From NCBI GenBank assembly GCA_038230835.1, contig JBBRMM010000025.1:1-48123 (forward strand): a stretch of DNA of 48,123 bases, in the 5' to 3' direction. The notes under the pieces are model-generated. The model saw only the letters and a program-made list of their open reading frames with translations. It ran no database searches and was not told where the DNA came from. The translations under genes were made by a program, and so were the position numbers. Positions 1-7,754 of the stretch are shown here, one piece after another; the first letter of the stretch is position 1; each line of letters opens with the position of its first letter. Source of the DNA: DASUHT01 sp038230835. GTDB lineage: Bacteria; Actinomycetota; Thermoleophilia; Gaiellales; JAICJC01.

Positions 1-4
1 CGCC

Positions 5-94
5 GGTTGCGGGTGCGTCCCACGCGGCGTGCGGTGCTCGACGTGGCTTCAGCCACGCCTGCGCTCCGCTCGCCGCTCGATCCTTCCCGCAACC
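5..94. repeat. Foldback (inverted-repeat) intergenic element at window edge
   Basis: A 9-bp inverted repeat (GGTTGCGGG at 5-13, its complement at 86-94) encloses a tight hairpin with arms CGTGGCT/AGCCACG around a 2-nt loop near 40-56. No credible ORF covers it. It lies downstream of the kynureninase gene, whose minus-strand stop is at 139. It may be a terminator or one of the foldback elements seen elsewhere in the window; the left neighbour is outside the window, so its true extent is unknown. Confidence 0.4.
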
Positions 95-138
95 ACCGCG
101 CCCTGCGCCTCACGACGAAGCTCATTCTGAAACGAGTT

Positions 139-1359
139 CTATGTGACACGGGTGGGGGTGGGGTCGGAGGCCAGATGCTCGCCGGCATCGATCAGGCGCA
201 CCAGGCGCTCGATCGCATCCCACACGTCGGTGAAGCGGGTGTAGAGCGGCGCCATGCCCAGCCGAACGACGTCGGGCTCGCGGAAGTCCGGCACCACATC
301 GGCCCGCTCGATCAGCGCGCGGCAGATCCGCCACCCGTCGGGGTGGGCGAGGGAGACGTGCGACCCGCGCCGGTCCGGCTCTCGCGGCGTTGCCAGTTCG
401 AAGCCGAGTGGTGCCAGGCGCTCGTCGTGGAGATCGATCGCGAGGGCCGTCAGCCCCAGGGACTTGTCTCGCAGTGCCGTGATCCCGGCCTCGGCGACGA
501 GCCGAGCCCCGGCCCGGACGGCCTCGATCCCCAGCACGCTCGGAGTGCCGGCCAGAAACCGGGTGATGCCCTCGGCGGGCTCGTACTCGGCACCCATCGC
601 AAACTGTTCGCGCTGCCCGAACCAGCCCTGGATCGGAGAGCGCAGCGCGTGCTGGTGGCGCGTGTGGACGTACAGGAACCCGGGCGCGCCAGGGCCGGCG
701 TTCAGGTACTTGTAGGTGCATCCAACCGCCAGGTCGGCGTCACACCGCTCCAGTTCGACCGCCACTGCGCCGACGGAGTGGCTCAGATCCCACAGCATCA
801 TTCCCCCGGCCGCGTGGGCGGCGGCAGTGATCGCCCGCATGTCGGCCAGGGCGCCCGAGCGGTAGTCGACGTGGGAGAGCGCGACCAGGGCGACCTCGCC
901 GCATCCGCGCAGCGTCTGCGACGGGTCTGAGCCGGCGTCGATCGCCTCCCGTCCGTGGCGTGCCGCGAGGCCGGCCAGGACGTAGCGGTCGGTGGGGAAG
1001 TCCGACTCGGCGAGGACCACCGCTCCCGGCCGCACCGTCAGCACCGCGTCGGCCAGCTTGTACAGGTTCACGGTCACCGAGTCGCAGACCAGCAGCTCGC
1101 CGGGAGACGCGCCGACCAAAGGTGCCAGCTCGTCGCCGGCCCGTGCCGGCAGGTCGATCCAGTCGTGCCAGCCGCCGACCAGCCGTGCTCCCCAGTCGTC
1201 GATCGCCGCCGTCAGCCCGGCCCGTGCGTCCACCCCCAGCCGGCCCAGCGAGTTGCCGTCGAGGTAGATCCGGCCGCCGTCGGCGGTCACGAAGCGGTCG
1301 CGGAAGCCCGCCAGCGGATCGGCGGCATCCAGCGCCTCGGCCCGTGCGCGCCCGCTCAC
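139..1359 (-). CDS. kynU: Kynureninase
   Basis: PLP-dependent hydrolysis of L-kynurenine (or 3-hydroxykynurenine) to anthranilate (or 3-hydroxyanthranilate) plus alanine, in tryptophan catabolism. The protein shows the family features: YLDGNSLG near the N-terminus, a WDLSHSVGA segment with the PLP aspartate, and CTYKYLNAGPG with the Schiff-base lysine at about residue 217. The C-terminal segment with RLGMAPLYTRF is also typical. The length of 406 aa is normal. I chose the GTG at 1359 because it overlaps the upstream stop as GTGA, the pattern used throughout this region; an in-frame GTG at 1383 would add 8 residues. It is cotranscribed with the formamidase-like hydrolase just upstream, which would supply kynurenine. 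Confidence 0.93.
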   Translation of the reverse strand: MSGRARAEALDAADPLAGFRDRFVTADGGRIYLDGNSLGRLGVDARAGLTAAIDDWGARLVGGWHDWIDLPARAGDELAPLVGASPGELLVCDSVTVNLYKLADAVLTVRPGAVVLAESDFPTDRYVLAGLAARHGREAIDAGSDPSQTLRGCGEVALVALSHVDYRSGALADMRAITAAAHAAGGMMLWDLSHSVGAVAVELERCDADLAVGCTYKYLNAGPGAPGFLYVHTRHQHALRSPIQGWFGQREQFAMGAEYEPAEGITRFLAGTPSVLGIEAVRAGARLVAEAGITALRDKSLGLTALAIDLHDERLAPLGFELATPREPDRRGSHVSLAHPDGWRICRALIERADVVPDFREPDVVRLGMAPLYTRFTDVWDAIERLVRLIDAGEHLASDPTPTRVT

Positions 1360-2072
1360 AGCCACCCGACTACCGCCCGCCACGACTGCGATTGCGGATC
1401 CAGGTGTTCGAAGTGACCCTCGTCCCCGGGCAGCGCCCGGGCGCAGTCCGCCCCCGCCGCGTCCGCGTAGGCGATGCTCTGCGATGCGGGCACCACGTCG
1501 TCGGCCAGTCCGTGAACCACCAGCGTGCGGCAGCGGAGCGGAAGCCGACGGATCGGCGACGCCGCTGCATAGCGGTCAGGCACCCGCTCGGGAGTGCCGC
1601 CCAGCAGGCGCTGCACCTGCCCGCCGCAGGTACCGTTGTGAGCCGAGGTCTCGAGGTCGGCCAACGCCGACTGGCCGACGGCGTCAGTCACCCGCACTCC
1701 GGGCGCATCCCGTGAGCCCGCCCACAGCGCGAGTTGTCCGCCCGCCGAGTGGCCGATCGCACATACCCGATCGAGGTCGAGCGGTGCTTCGAGTGTCGCC
1801 AGGTGGTCGATTCCGGCAGCCACATCCTCCAGTGTGGCCGGCCAACCTCCATCACCCCGTGGGCCCAGCCGGCGGTACTCGAGGTTCCACACCGCCCATC
1901 CGCGGCCGGCCAGGTCGCCGACCAGGGCGTCCATCAGCCGCAGGCTGTACCGCTGCCGCCAGCACCCGCCGTGGATCAGGGTCGCCACGGCGGATCGTCC
2001 GTCCGCATCGGGCAGGGTCAGCTCTCCCAACTGGCTGCGGTGGGTTCCGTAGCGGTGGACGGTCGTCCTCAC
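1356..2072 (-). CDS. Alpha/beta hydrolase, probable kynurenine formamidase
   Basis: Predicted to hydrolyse N-formyl-L-kynurenine to kynurenine plus formate, the step before kynureninase. The 238-aa protein has the alpha/beta-hydrolase set: oxyanion-hole motif HGGCW (the HGGXW motif of eukaryote-type kynurenine formamidases), nucleophile elbow GHSAGG, an acid in VVHGLADDVV and a late histidine in EGHFEH. It overlaps kynU by GTGA and its own GTG start overlaps the ABC transporter stop by GTGA, so the three genes are translationally coupled. The specific substrate is inferred from the HGGXW motif plus kynU linkage. Bacterial KynB is an unrelated cyclase-like enzyme, so this would be the non-KynB type. 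Confidence 0.78.
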   Translation of the reverse strand: MRTTVHRYGTHRSQLGELTLPDADGRSAVATLIHGGCWRQRYSLRLMDALVGDLAGRGWAVWNLEYRRLGPRGDGGWPATLEDVAAGIDHLATLEAPLDLDRVCAIGHSAGGQLALWAGSRDAPGVRVTDAVGQSALADLETSAHNGTCGGQVQRLLGGTPERVPDRYAAASPIRRLPLRCRTLVVHGLADDVVPASQSIAYADAAGADCARALPGDEGHFEHLDPQSQSWRAVVGWL

Positions 2073-3832
2073 ACCGGTAGCGCGTCGCGTTCGACCAGCG
2101 CCGCGTAGCGGCCGCCCAGTGCAACGAGGTCGGTGTGCGTCCCCCGCTCGACTATGCGGCCGCGATCGAGCACGAGGATCAGGTCGGCGTCGCGTACCGT
2201 GGACAGCCGGTGTGCGATCGTGATCGTGGTGCGGCCGGCGCTGAGCGCGTCCAGCGCGTCCTGCACCGCCCGCTCGGTCTCGACGTCGAGGGCGCTCGTG
2301 GCCTCGTCCAGCACCAGCACCGGCGGGTCGCGCAGGATCGCCCGCGCGATCGCCAGCCGTTGTTTCTCCCCGCCCGAGAATCGGTACCCGCGCTCGCCGA
2401 CGACCGTGTCGTAGCCGTCGTGGAGCGTGGCGAGATGGTCGTGGATGCGGGCGGCCCGCGCCGCCTGCTCGATCTCCACGTCGGTCGCGTCGGGTTTTGC
2501 GAAGCGCAGGTTCTCGCGCACGGTGCCATGGAACAGGTACGTCTCCTGGCTGACGACGCCGACGATCTGGCGCAGCGAAGCGAAGGCCAGGTCACGCAGG
2601 TCGACGCCGTCGATCGTGACCGCGCCGCGGTTCACGTCGTACAGGCGCGCCACCAGGTAGCCCAGCGTGGTCTTGCCGCTGCCCGTCTCGCCGACCAGCG
2701 CCACCTTCGCCCCGGGGGAGGCGACGAAGTCGATGTCCTCGAGCGTGGTCGTCCCCGGCTCGTACGAGAAGCTCACGTCCCGGAACTCGACCTCGCCTTC
2801 GACGGTCGCCCGGTCGAGCACCACCGGGTCGGCCCGCTCGTCCACCTCGACCGGCAGGTCGAGGTACTCGAACACCCGCTCGAACAGCGCCAGTGACGTC
2901 TGTACGTCGGTCTGCACCGACAGCAGCGAGCTGACGGGGAAGAAGAGCCGGGTCTGGAGTGTGGTGAAGGCGACCAGGGCGCCGATCGAGATCGAGCTGT
3001 TACCGCCGGCGAGCAGGTTTCCGGCCACGCCGTAGACAAGTGCGGGCATGACCGCGAAGCTGGCCTGGACCGAGGCCATCCGCCAGCGCCCGGCCATCCG
3101 CTGGCGGAGTTGCAGGTCAGCGAGGCGGCTGGACTCCTCTCCGAATCGGGTGGTCAGCTCGTTGGACTGGCCCATGGTCTTGCCCAGCAGCACGCCGGAC
3201 ACCGACAGCGACTCCTCGACCAGCGAGGAGATGTCGGCCAGCGAGCTCTGCATGGTCGTAGCTAGCGCCCGGCGCAGCTGGCCCACCCGGCGCGTGATCA
3301 GCACGAACACCGGCAGCAGCGCGAACGCGGCCAGCGCGAGCCGCCAGTCGAGCAGCACCATCGCGGCCGCGGTGGCGATGACGGTGGTCAGGTTGGAGGC
3401 GATCGAGGTGGCTGTGGTGGTGACAACCGTCTGCACGCCGCCGATGTCGTTGGCGATCCGCGATTGCACCTCGCCCGTGCGGGTGCGGGTGAAGAACGCC
3501 AGCGACATCCGCTGCAGGTGGGCATAGACGGCGGTCCGCAGGTCGTGCATGACCTGCTGGCCGACCAGGTTGGACTGCCACGTCTGGGCGACCCCGATGG
3601 CGCCGGTGATGATCGGGATGGCGACCATCCCTACCACCTCCAGGTCGAGCGTGGCGGTGTCGAGGTGGCGGCCCTCCCGAGTGATGTCGTTCAACACCGC
3701 CTTGAGCAGGAAGGCGGGGATGATGCCGAGCCCTGCCGAAAGCACGATCATCGAGAGCAGACCGGTCAGGCGCACCCGGTACGGGCGGAAGAGGCGCACG
3801 ATCCGGCGGGTCTGGCTGGGCTGTTCGGTCAT
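2069..3832 (-). CDS. ABC transporter, fused permease/ATPase (exporter type)
   Basis: A half-size ABC exporter of 587 aa, the usual length, expected to dimerise in the cytoplasmic membrane. Residues ~15-310 form the six-helix transmembrane domain. The nucleotide-binding domain follows with Walker A GETGSGKTT at 381-389, a Q-loop (VSQETYLF), the signature FSGGEKQR, Walker B VLVLDEATSALD and the switch histidine in IAHRLST. It starts at ATG and is the first gene of the operon with the formamidase and kynureninase. The substrate cannot be read from sequence; linkage to kynurenine catabolism is suggestive only. The divergent plus-strand RNA-like element (copy 1) lies just upstream. Confidence 0.92.
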   Translation of the reverse strand: MTEQPSQTRRIVRLFRPYRVRLTGLLSMIVLSAGLGIIPAFLLKAVLNDITREGRHLDTATLDLEVVGMVAIPIITGAIGVAQTWQSNLVGQQVMHDLRTAVYAHLQRMSLAFFTRTRTGEVQSRIANDIGGVQTVVTTTATSIASNLTTVIATAAAMVLLDWRLALAAFALLPVFVLITRRVGQLRRALATTMQSSLADISSLVEESLSVSGVLLGKTMGQSNELTTRFGEESSRLADLQLRQRMAGRWRMASVQASFAVMPALVYGVAGNLLAGGNSSISIGALVAFTTLQTRLFFPVSSLLSVQTDVQTSLALFERVFEYLDLPVEVDERADPVVLDRATVEGEVEFRDVSFSYEPGTTTLEDIDFVASPGAKVALVGETGSGKTTLGYLVARLYDVNRGAVTIDGVDLRDLAFASLRQIVGVVSQETYLFHGTVRENLRFAKPDATDVEIEQAARAARIHDHLATLHDGYDTVVGERGYRFSGGEKQRLAIARAILRDPPVLVLDEATSALDVETERAVQDALDALSAGRTTITIAHRLSTVRDADLILVLDRGRIVERGTHTDLVALGGRYAALVERDALPV

Positions 3833-3880
3833 CTGATCGAGTCAAACGCGCGGCTGTCGGCGATTAGTCCCGGCGCGTGT

Positions 3881-3933
3881 TCGCAGTTTGCGGGAAATTC
3901 TCGCTTGCAAGCGCCGCGGCGATCCCGTAGCTT
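3881..3933 (+). promoter_or_regulatory. Promoter of RNA element copy 1, with upstream palindrome
   Basis: -35 TTGCAA (3905-3910), a 17-nt spacer and -10 TAGCTT (3928-3933). Upstream, at 3881-3900, is a palindrome CGCA-N3-TGCG followed by GAAATTC placed 4 nt before the -35. The same arrangement with the same spacings occurs at 15558-15610 before copy 2, which is the main reason to call it a promoter and to fix the RNA on the plus strand. Confidence 0.65.
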
Positions 3934-3939
3934 GGCTTC

Positions 3940-4043
3940 TGCGCCGCCCAGGGTAACCGAGTAGGACGAAACCGGGCGGAGGGATCGTAGAGGCGACTCG
4001 AAAGTTCCTTCGACCGGCGGACGAAAGGTCAGCCGGGGCGGCG
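3940..4043 (+). ncRNA. Structured RNA candidate, copy 1
   Basis: A 103-nt segment (3941-4043) aligns without gaps, 93/103 identical, to 15618-15720. Predicted fold: closing stem CGCCGCCC (3942-3949) with GGGGCGGCG (4035-4043); a 3-bp hairpin with GCGA tetraloop at 3990-3999; and a longer hairpin with CCGGC/GCCGG arms and an inner GAC-GAAAG-GUC near 4014-4036. The tetraloop stem is GAG/CUC here and GGG/CCC in copy 2, a compensatory change, with the loop staying GNRA. There is no plus-strand gene downstream: its 3' end overlaps the last codons of the antiporter gene in antisense. No U-tract follows this copy. Family unknown; it could be a riboswitch-like leader relic, a small RNA or an antisense RNA. 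Confidence 0.6.
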
Positions 4044-5189
4044 TATCTCATCCTCCTCCGCGCCGGCCGCCCGAGCGAGCAACTCGGCCCCCACGGCGCA
4101 CGCGGCAAGCGATACGAGCGCGGCCGCGATGACGGCCGCGGCCTGGCCGCTGTCGAGGTCGCCCCGGCTGAGGCCGAGCGCGGCGATCGCCGACGGAACG
4201 CCGAGCTGCGCAGACGCCAACAGGCCGGCGGCCGCAGGGAGGCGGAGGACGAGCGAGGCGATCAGGTGGCACGCGACGGCTGCGGCTGCGAGTGCCGCTG
4301 CGAGCCACAGATCGGACCTCGACTGGGCGAGGTAGCGCACATCCAGCTTGGCGCCCAGCGAGACGAAGAAGAGCGGGACGAAGAACCCCTCGGCCAGGCC
4401 GAGCAACTGCTGGGCGAGGCGCTTGGGCTCACCGACCACAGCCAGCACGGCACCGGCGCTGAATCCCGCCACCAGGGCCCCGGTACCGAACCGGGTTGCG
4501 ATCCAGGCCAGCGCGAAGAGCGCGATCAGCGACAGCCGCAGATCAAGTGCCCAGCCCTGGTGCTTGCTCTGTTTGCGTAGCCGGTGCACCCATGCCAGGT
4601 GACGGGTGCGGGAGGCAGCGAGCCAGATGCCGATCGCCGTCCCCGTCACGATGACGCCACCGATCCCCACTCGCACCGGGTTGCCCGACGACACCACCAA
4701 CGGGATGGCGAGGATGGTGACGATGTCCGCCACCGCGATCCAAGCTCCGGCGGCGAGCACGACCGGTCCGGTCAGCCCACGCTCCTGCACGATCGGCATC
4801 GCGACGGCCGCGGAGCTGCTGGCCAGCAGCAGCACGATCATGCCGGTCCGGTGGAGCGTCGTCACCCGGGTCAGCACGAGGCTGATCGCCGTCGCCGAGG
4901 CGAACGCCACGGCGGTGGCGCCGGCCGCGCGGCGCAGGGCGGCGCGCAGGGTCGGCTCGCGCAGCGGCAGGTGAGTGCCGACGACGAACATCAGCATCGC
5001 AAACCCGATCTGGGACAGGAAGATCAACACCGGATCGGCAGGGTCGATCAGCCGGAATCCGCTGTGGCCGATCGCCGCGCCGGCGGCGATCTCGCCCACC
5101 ACCAGCGGCAGCGACGACCGGCGCAGACTGCCCAGCAGCGGCCCGACCAGCCCGGCGGCGGCGATCAGGGTGAGCGTCCCGAACGTCAC
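4029..5189 (-). CDS. Cation:proton antiporter (CPA2/KefB-like membrane domain)
   Basis: An integral membrane protein of 386 aa with about 12 hydrophobic segments of the sodium/hydrogen exchanger type, presumably exchanging Na+ or K+ for H+ at the cytoplasmic membrane. Typical features are the N-terminal LPLVVGEIAAGAAIG and the conserved FALAWIATRFGTGALVAGFSAG region. It lacks a C-terminal RCK/TrkA-N domain, so it is the short form. The start is GTG, overlapping the DUF2252 stop as GTGA. Its last codons lie inside the plus-strand RNA element copy 1, so the two could interfere as sense/antisense transcripts. Confidence 0.85.
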   Translation of the reverse strand: MTFGTLTLIAAAGLVGPLLGSLRRSSLPLVVGEIAAGAAIGHSGFRLIDPADPVLIFLSQIGFAMLMFVVGTHLPLREPTLRAALRRAAGATAVAFASATAISLVLTRVTTLHRTGMIVLLLASSSAAVAMPIVQERGLTGPVVLAAGAWIAVADIVTILAIPLVVSSGNPVRVGIGGVIVTGTAIGIWLAASRTRHLAWVHRLRKQSKHQGWALDLRLSLIALFALAWIATRFGTGALVAGFSAGAVLAVVGEPKRLAQQLLGLAEGFFVPLFFVSLGAKLDVRYLAQSRSDLWLAAALAAAAVACHLIASLVLRLPAAAGLLASAQLGVPSAIAALGLSRGDLDSGQAAAVIAAALVSLAACAVGAELLARAAGAEEDEIRRPG

Positions 5190-6205
5190 GTCGCATCCTT
5201 CCAGCGGCGCCAGTCGTGCTCGGTATGGTGCCGCATCGTCTCGATGTCGTCCGCCAGCCAGCCGGCTGGCAGCTCGTCGAGTGCCGCGACCAGCTCGACC
5301 GCGTCGACCGACCCTAGGTGCAGGCTCGCGGTCGCATGTCCCATCGCCAGCAGCAGGTGGGAGCGCGCGTGTCGGCGGGGGACGTCGGCCAGCTCCACGC
5401 GGCCGCAGTCAGGAGCCAGCCGGCGAATCGCCACGCCGTCTGGGAAGCGCAACGTGGGGTCGCCGTCGTGCCGTGCCTCGCGGGCTATCGTGGCTGCGGT
5501 CGCACCGATCGGCGCGCTCGTGCCGCCGCGCCAGTCGGTGGCCGACGGTGCGAGCAGCTTGGCCTCGCGCGCAAGCCTGCCACCGCCGTCCTGGGCGACT
5601 GCGACGTAGCGCGGGTGGTCACGGCTGCCCAGTCCGGCGATCCGGGTTGCGATCCGCCGCAGCTCGGCGTTCGGCGGCAGCGCCGCAGCCAGCAACCGGA
5701 CGATGCCGGGAGGTGGATCGGCCGCGTCCGGAAGGGCGTCGATCCGAGCCCAGAAGCCGCGATCCTCGCCGATCCGGGGGGCGTCGGGCGGGGCGCCAGG
5801 CGACTCGAGCCCGCGCTGGTATCCGGCGAGCACCGCATCGGCGATCGTGTGGCGGCTGCCCGGTTGCGCGTCCTCGGAGACGAGGGCGCTGGTCGCCAGG
5901 CGGATCAGATCGTTCGCAAAGGGCAGCGAGGCGGCCTCGTCGAGGTCGTTCACCCCCCAGCCGCGCGCGCCGTCGGCGGTGCGCCAGGTGCCGAAGTTGT
6001 CGACATGCAGATCACCGACCGCGAGCACGCGCCGCCCCCGCGCGCTATCGGCGGTGCGAACCAGCCACACGGGGTACGCCCCGCGCAGGAACGCGAATGC
6101 GCTCTCGCGCATGCGCTCGTGCTTCTGGCGGCGCCCGTCGGCCACCGTCGGCATGCGCTCGTCCAGCCAGCGCTCGTAGTCGGCGATCACCTCGCGGGGG
6201 TCCAC
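5186..6205 (-). CDS. DUF2252 family protein
   Basis: Matches the DUF2252 family: the ERMRESAFAFLRGA segment near the N-terminus and GDLHVDNFGTWR, with its D-x-H-x-x-N kinase-like motif, followed by the NDLDEAA acidic motif. This family resembles aminoglycoside-phosphotransferase/kinase folds but has no established reaction. The length of 339 aa is somewhat shorter than many members. GTG start. It precedes and overlaps the antiporter gene, so the two are coexpressed. The function is not known. Confidence 0.8.
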   Translation of the reverse strand: MDPREVIADYERWLDERMPTVADGRRQKHERMRESAFAFLRGAYPVWLVRTADSARGRRVLAVGDLHVDNFGTWRTADGARGWGVNDLDEAASLPFANDLIRLATSALVSEDAQPGSRHTIADAVLAGYQRGLESPGAPPDAPRIGEDRGFWARIDALPDAADPPPGIVRLLAAALPPNAELRRIATRIAGLGSRDHPRYVAVAQDGGGRLAREAKLLAPSATDWRGGTSAPIGATAATIAREARHDGDPTLRFPDGVAIRRLAPDCGRVELADVPRRHARSHLLLAMGHATASLHLGSVDAVELVAALDELPAGWLADDIETMRHHTEHDWRRWKDAT

Positions 6206-6276
6206 GTCGCGAAACCCTATTGCACGGACTCGCGCCAGCTTGCAGGGATTCGTACTGCTCCGGCGAAGGCGCTGGT

Positions 6277-6432
6277 ATGAACGGATGGCAGGCGGTCATC
6301 GTGGGCGTCGTCTGCACGCTTGTGGTCGTGCTGGTCGCCGCTGCGCGCTACGGCGTCAGCAAGGACGCGGTGGCGGCGGAGGCGCGGCACGAGGCTGACC
6401 GCCGCGAGGAGCGCGACCGCCGCGCAGCATAG
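6277..6432 (+). CDS. Small single-pass membrane protein
   Basis: A 51-aa ORF starting MNGWQAVIVG: one hydrophobic N-terminal helix (about residues 5-24) followed by a highly charged Ala/Arg/Glu tail, an architecture common for small actinobacterial membrane proteins. An AAGG motif lies 8-11 nt before the ATG. It is divergent from the DUF2252 gene, and its stop codon lies at the very edge of the foldback element that follows. I recognise no family. Confidence 0.5.
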   Translation: MNGWQAVIVGVVCTLVVVLVAAARYGVSKDAVAAEARHEADRREERDRRAA

Positions 6433-6597
6433 AGCGCCTAACAGAATGAATCGTGGATGGCTGGCGAGTGGATCGCCAGCAGGGGGACACGGCGCGGCGC
6501 AGCCCATATGCGCAGCTGATCTGGGCAAGCTGCGCCGTGGCCAACCTGCGCCAGCGAGACACCGCCAGACGCCGCGAGGCATTTTGTTAGGCGCTCT
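6431..6597. repeat. Foldback element with 18-bp terminal inverted repeats (MITE- or attC-like)
   Basis: The ends 6431-6448 and 6580-6597 are complementary with one mismatch (outer sequence AGAGCGCCTAACA). Inside are a perfect 8-bp hairpin (GCTGGCGA/TCGCCAGC) and a larger nested stem near 6493-6540 with CGGCGCAGC/GCTGCGCCG arms. The element exactly fills the gap between two convergent genes and touches both stop codons. The ends contain GCCTAAC (6436-6442) and GTTAGGC (6586-6592), which fit the RYYYAAC/GTTRRRY consensus of integron attC sites. The continuous terminal pairing and the length of 167 bp fit a MITE better. Confidence 0.65.
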
Positions 6598-7730
6598 TAG
6601 GTGCCCAGCGCCTGCGCGAGGTCGGCGAGCAGGTCGTCGGCCGACTCGATGCCCACCGACAGCCGGACGAGGTTCGAGGGCGTCGCGAACGGCGCATCGG
6701 CGGTCGAGGCGTGGGTCATCCTGGCCGGATGCTCGATCAGGCTCTCGACGCCGCCGAGGCTCTCGGCCAGCGACCACACGCGGGTCCGGGCGACCAGTTC
6801 CACCGCCTCGGCTTCGGTGGCGGTGAGAAACGAGATCATGCCGCCGAAGCCGTCCATCTGGCGCGCGGCGATGTCGTGGCCGGGGTGGTCGGGGAGGCCC
6901 GGATAGAGCACCCGCGCGACCGCCGGATGCCCACCCAGGAACTCGACCACCCGAGCGGCGTTGTCGCAGTGGGCGCGCATGCGCACGGCCAGTGTCTTGA
7001 GGCCCCGCAGCACCAGCCAGGCGTCGAACGGCCCGGGTATGGCTCCCAAGGAGTTCTGCAGAAAGCGCAGGCGCTCGGCCACCGAATCGTTCGAGGTCGC
7101 GGCGAACCCTCCCACAAGGTCGGAGTGGCCACCCAGGTACTTGGTGGTGGAGTGCACGACGATGTCTGCGCCCAACTCGATCGGCCGCTGCAGGTACGGC
7201 GATGCAAACGTGTTGTCGACCACCAACAGGGCGCCGACGGCATGCGCGGCGGCTGCTGCGGCCGGGATGTCGATCAGGTTCAGCAGCGGATTCGTGGGCG
7301 TCTCGATCCATACCAACCGGGTATCGGAGTCAAGGTGCGACGCGAGATCGGTGTTGCACGTCTGTGCGTCCACATAGCTGAAGCGATACCCCTTGGGCTC
7401 GTACACCTTGGAGAACAGCCGGTAGGTCCCGCCGTACACGTCGTTGACCGCCACCACGCGCTGCCCGGGGTCGACCAGATGCATGACGGTGGTGGCCGCG
7501 CCCATCCCGGAGGAATAGGCGATCCCGTGTGCGGCGGACTCGAGCGACGCCAGACAGTTCTCGAGCGCCCGCCGGGTGGGGTTTGCAGTGCGCGAGTAGT
7601 CGTAGCCCTGCTTCAGCTGGCCGACCGACGCCTGCACGTAGGTCGACGTCTGGTAGATGGGCACGGTGACCGCCCCGGTGCTGGGGTCGGGTTCCTGGCC
7701 GGCGTGGATCGCGCGGGTCTCGAAGTCCAT
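6597..7730 (-). CDS. metB: Cystathionine gamma-synthase / gamma-lyase (Cys/Met PLP enzyme)
   Basis: A PLP enzyme of the Cys/Met metabolism family, 377 aa, normal length. It shows AIHAGQEPDPSTGAV at the N-terminus, YSRTANPTR, the active-site lysine in HSTTKYLGGHSD, and the C-terminal ESLGGVESLIEHPA with RLSVGIE. Either gamma-synthase (O-acyl-homoserine plus cysteine) or gamma-lyase (cystathionine to cysteine) is possible. A cystathionine beta-synthase gene lies upstream on the same strand, which makes the reverse transsulfuration role plausible. ATG start; a 20-nt palindrome sits just upstream. Confidence 0.9.
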   Translation of the reverse strand: MDFETRAIHAGQEPDPSTGAVTVPIYQTSTYVQASVGQLKQGYDYSRTANPTRRALENCLASLESAAHGIAYSSGMGAATTVMHLVDPGQRVVAVNDVYGGTYRLFSKVYEPKGYRFSYVDAQTCNTDLASHLDSDTRLVWIETPTNPLLNLIDIPAAAAAAHAVGALLVVDNTFASPYLQRPIELGADIVVHSTTKYLGGHSDLVGGFAATSNDSVAERLRFLQNSLGAIPGPFDAWLVLRGLKTLAVRMRAHCDNAARVVEFLGGHPAVARVLYPGLPDHPGHDIAARQMDGFGGMISFLTATEAEAVELVARTRVWSLAESLGGVESLIEHPARMTHASTADAPFATPSNLVRLSVGIESADDLLADLAQALGT

Positions 7731-7734
7731 CGCG

Positions 7735-7754
7735 CGGCTGAGTGTACTCAGCCG
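7735..7754. promoter_or_regulatory. 20-nt palindrome upstream of the metB-like gene
   Basis: Perfect 9-bp arms (CGGCTGAGT/ACTCAGCCG) around a 2-nt centre. It starts 4 nt before the metB start codon and covers the last codons and stop of the upstream lipoprotein gene. On the minus strand it contains TACACT, a plausible -10 located 10 nt before the ATG, so a repressor bound here would cover the promoter. No U-tract follows, which argues against a simple terminator. Confidence 0.4.

Noticed and set aside
3940..4043. Assignment of the twin RNA to the c-di-GMP-I (GEMM) riboswitch because of CAGGG-A-CC and GG-ACGAAACC pieces
   Set aside because: The resemblance is partial: no GAAA-capped first hairpin, wrong spacing, and the GNRA loop is in another stem. 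Left open for a covariance-model search.
3842..4108. Minus-strand ORF with a look-alike at about 15650-15785 (shared RPADLSSAG-type peptide)
   Set aside because: The similarity comes from the duplicated RNA element read in antisense; plus-strand promoters and base-pairing covariation explain it better than a protein.
6200..6600. A chromosomal integron cassette made of the 51-aa ORF plus attC-like element
   Set aside because: No attC-like site before the ORF, no integrase in the window and continuous terminal pairing; kept only as a question in the findings.
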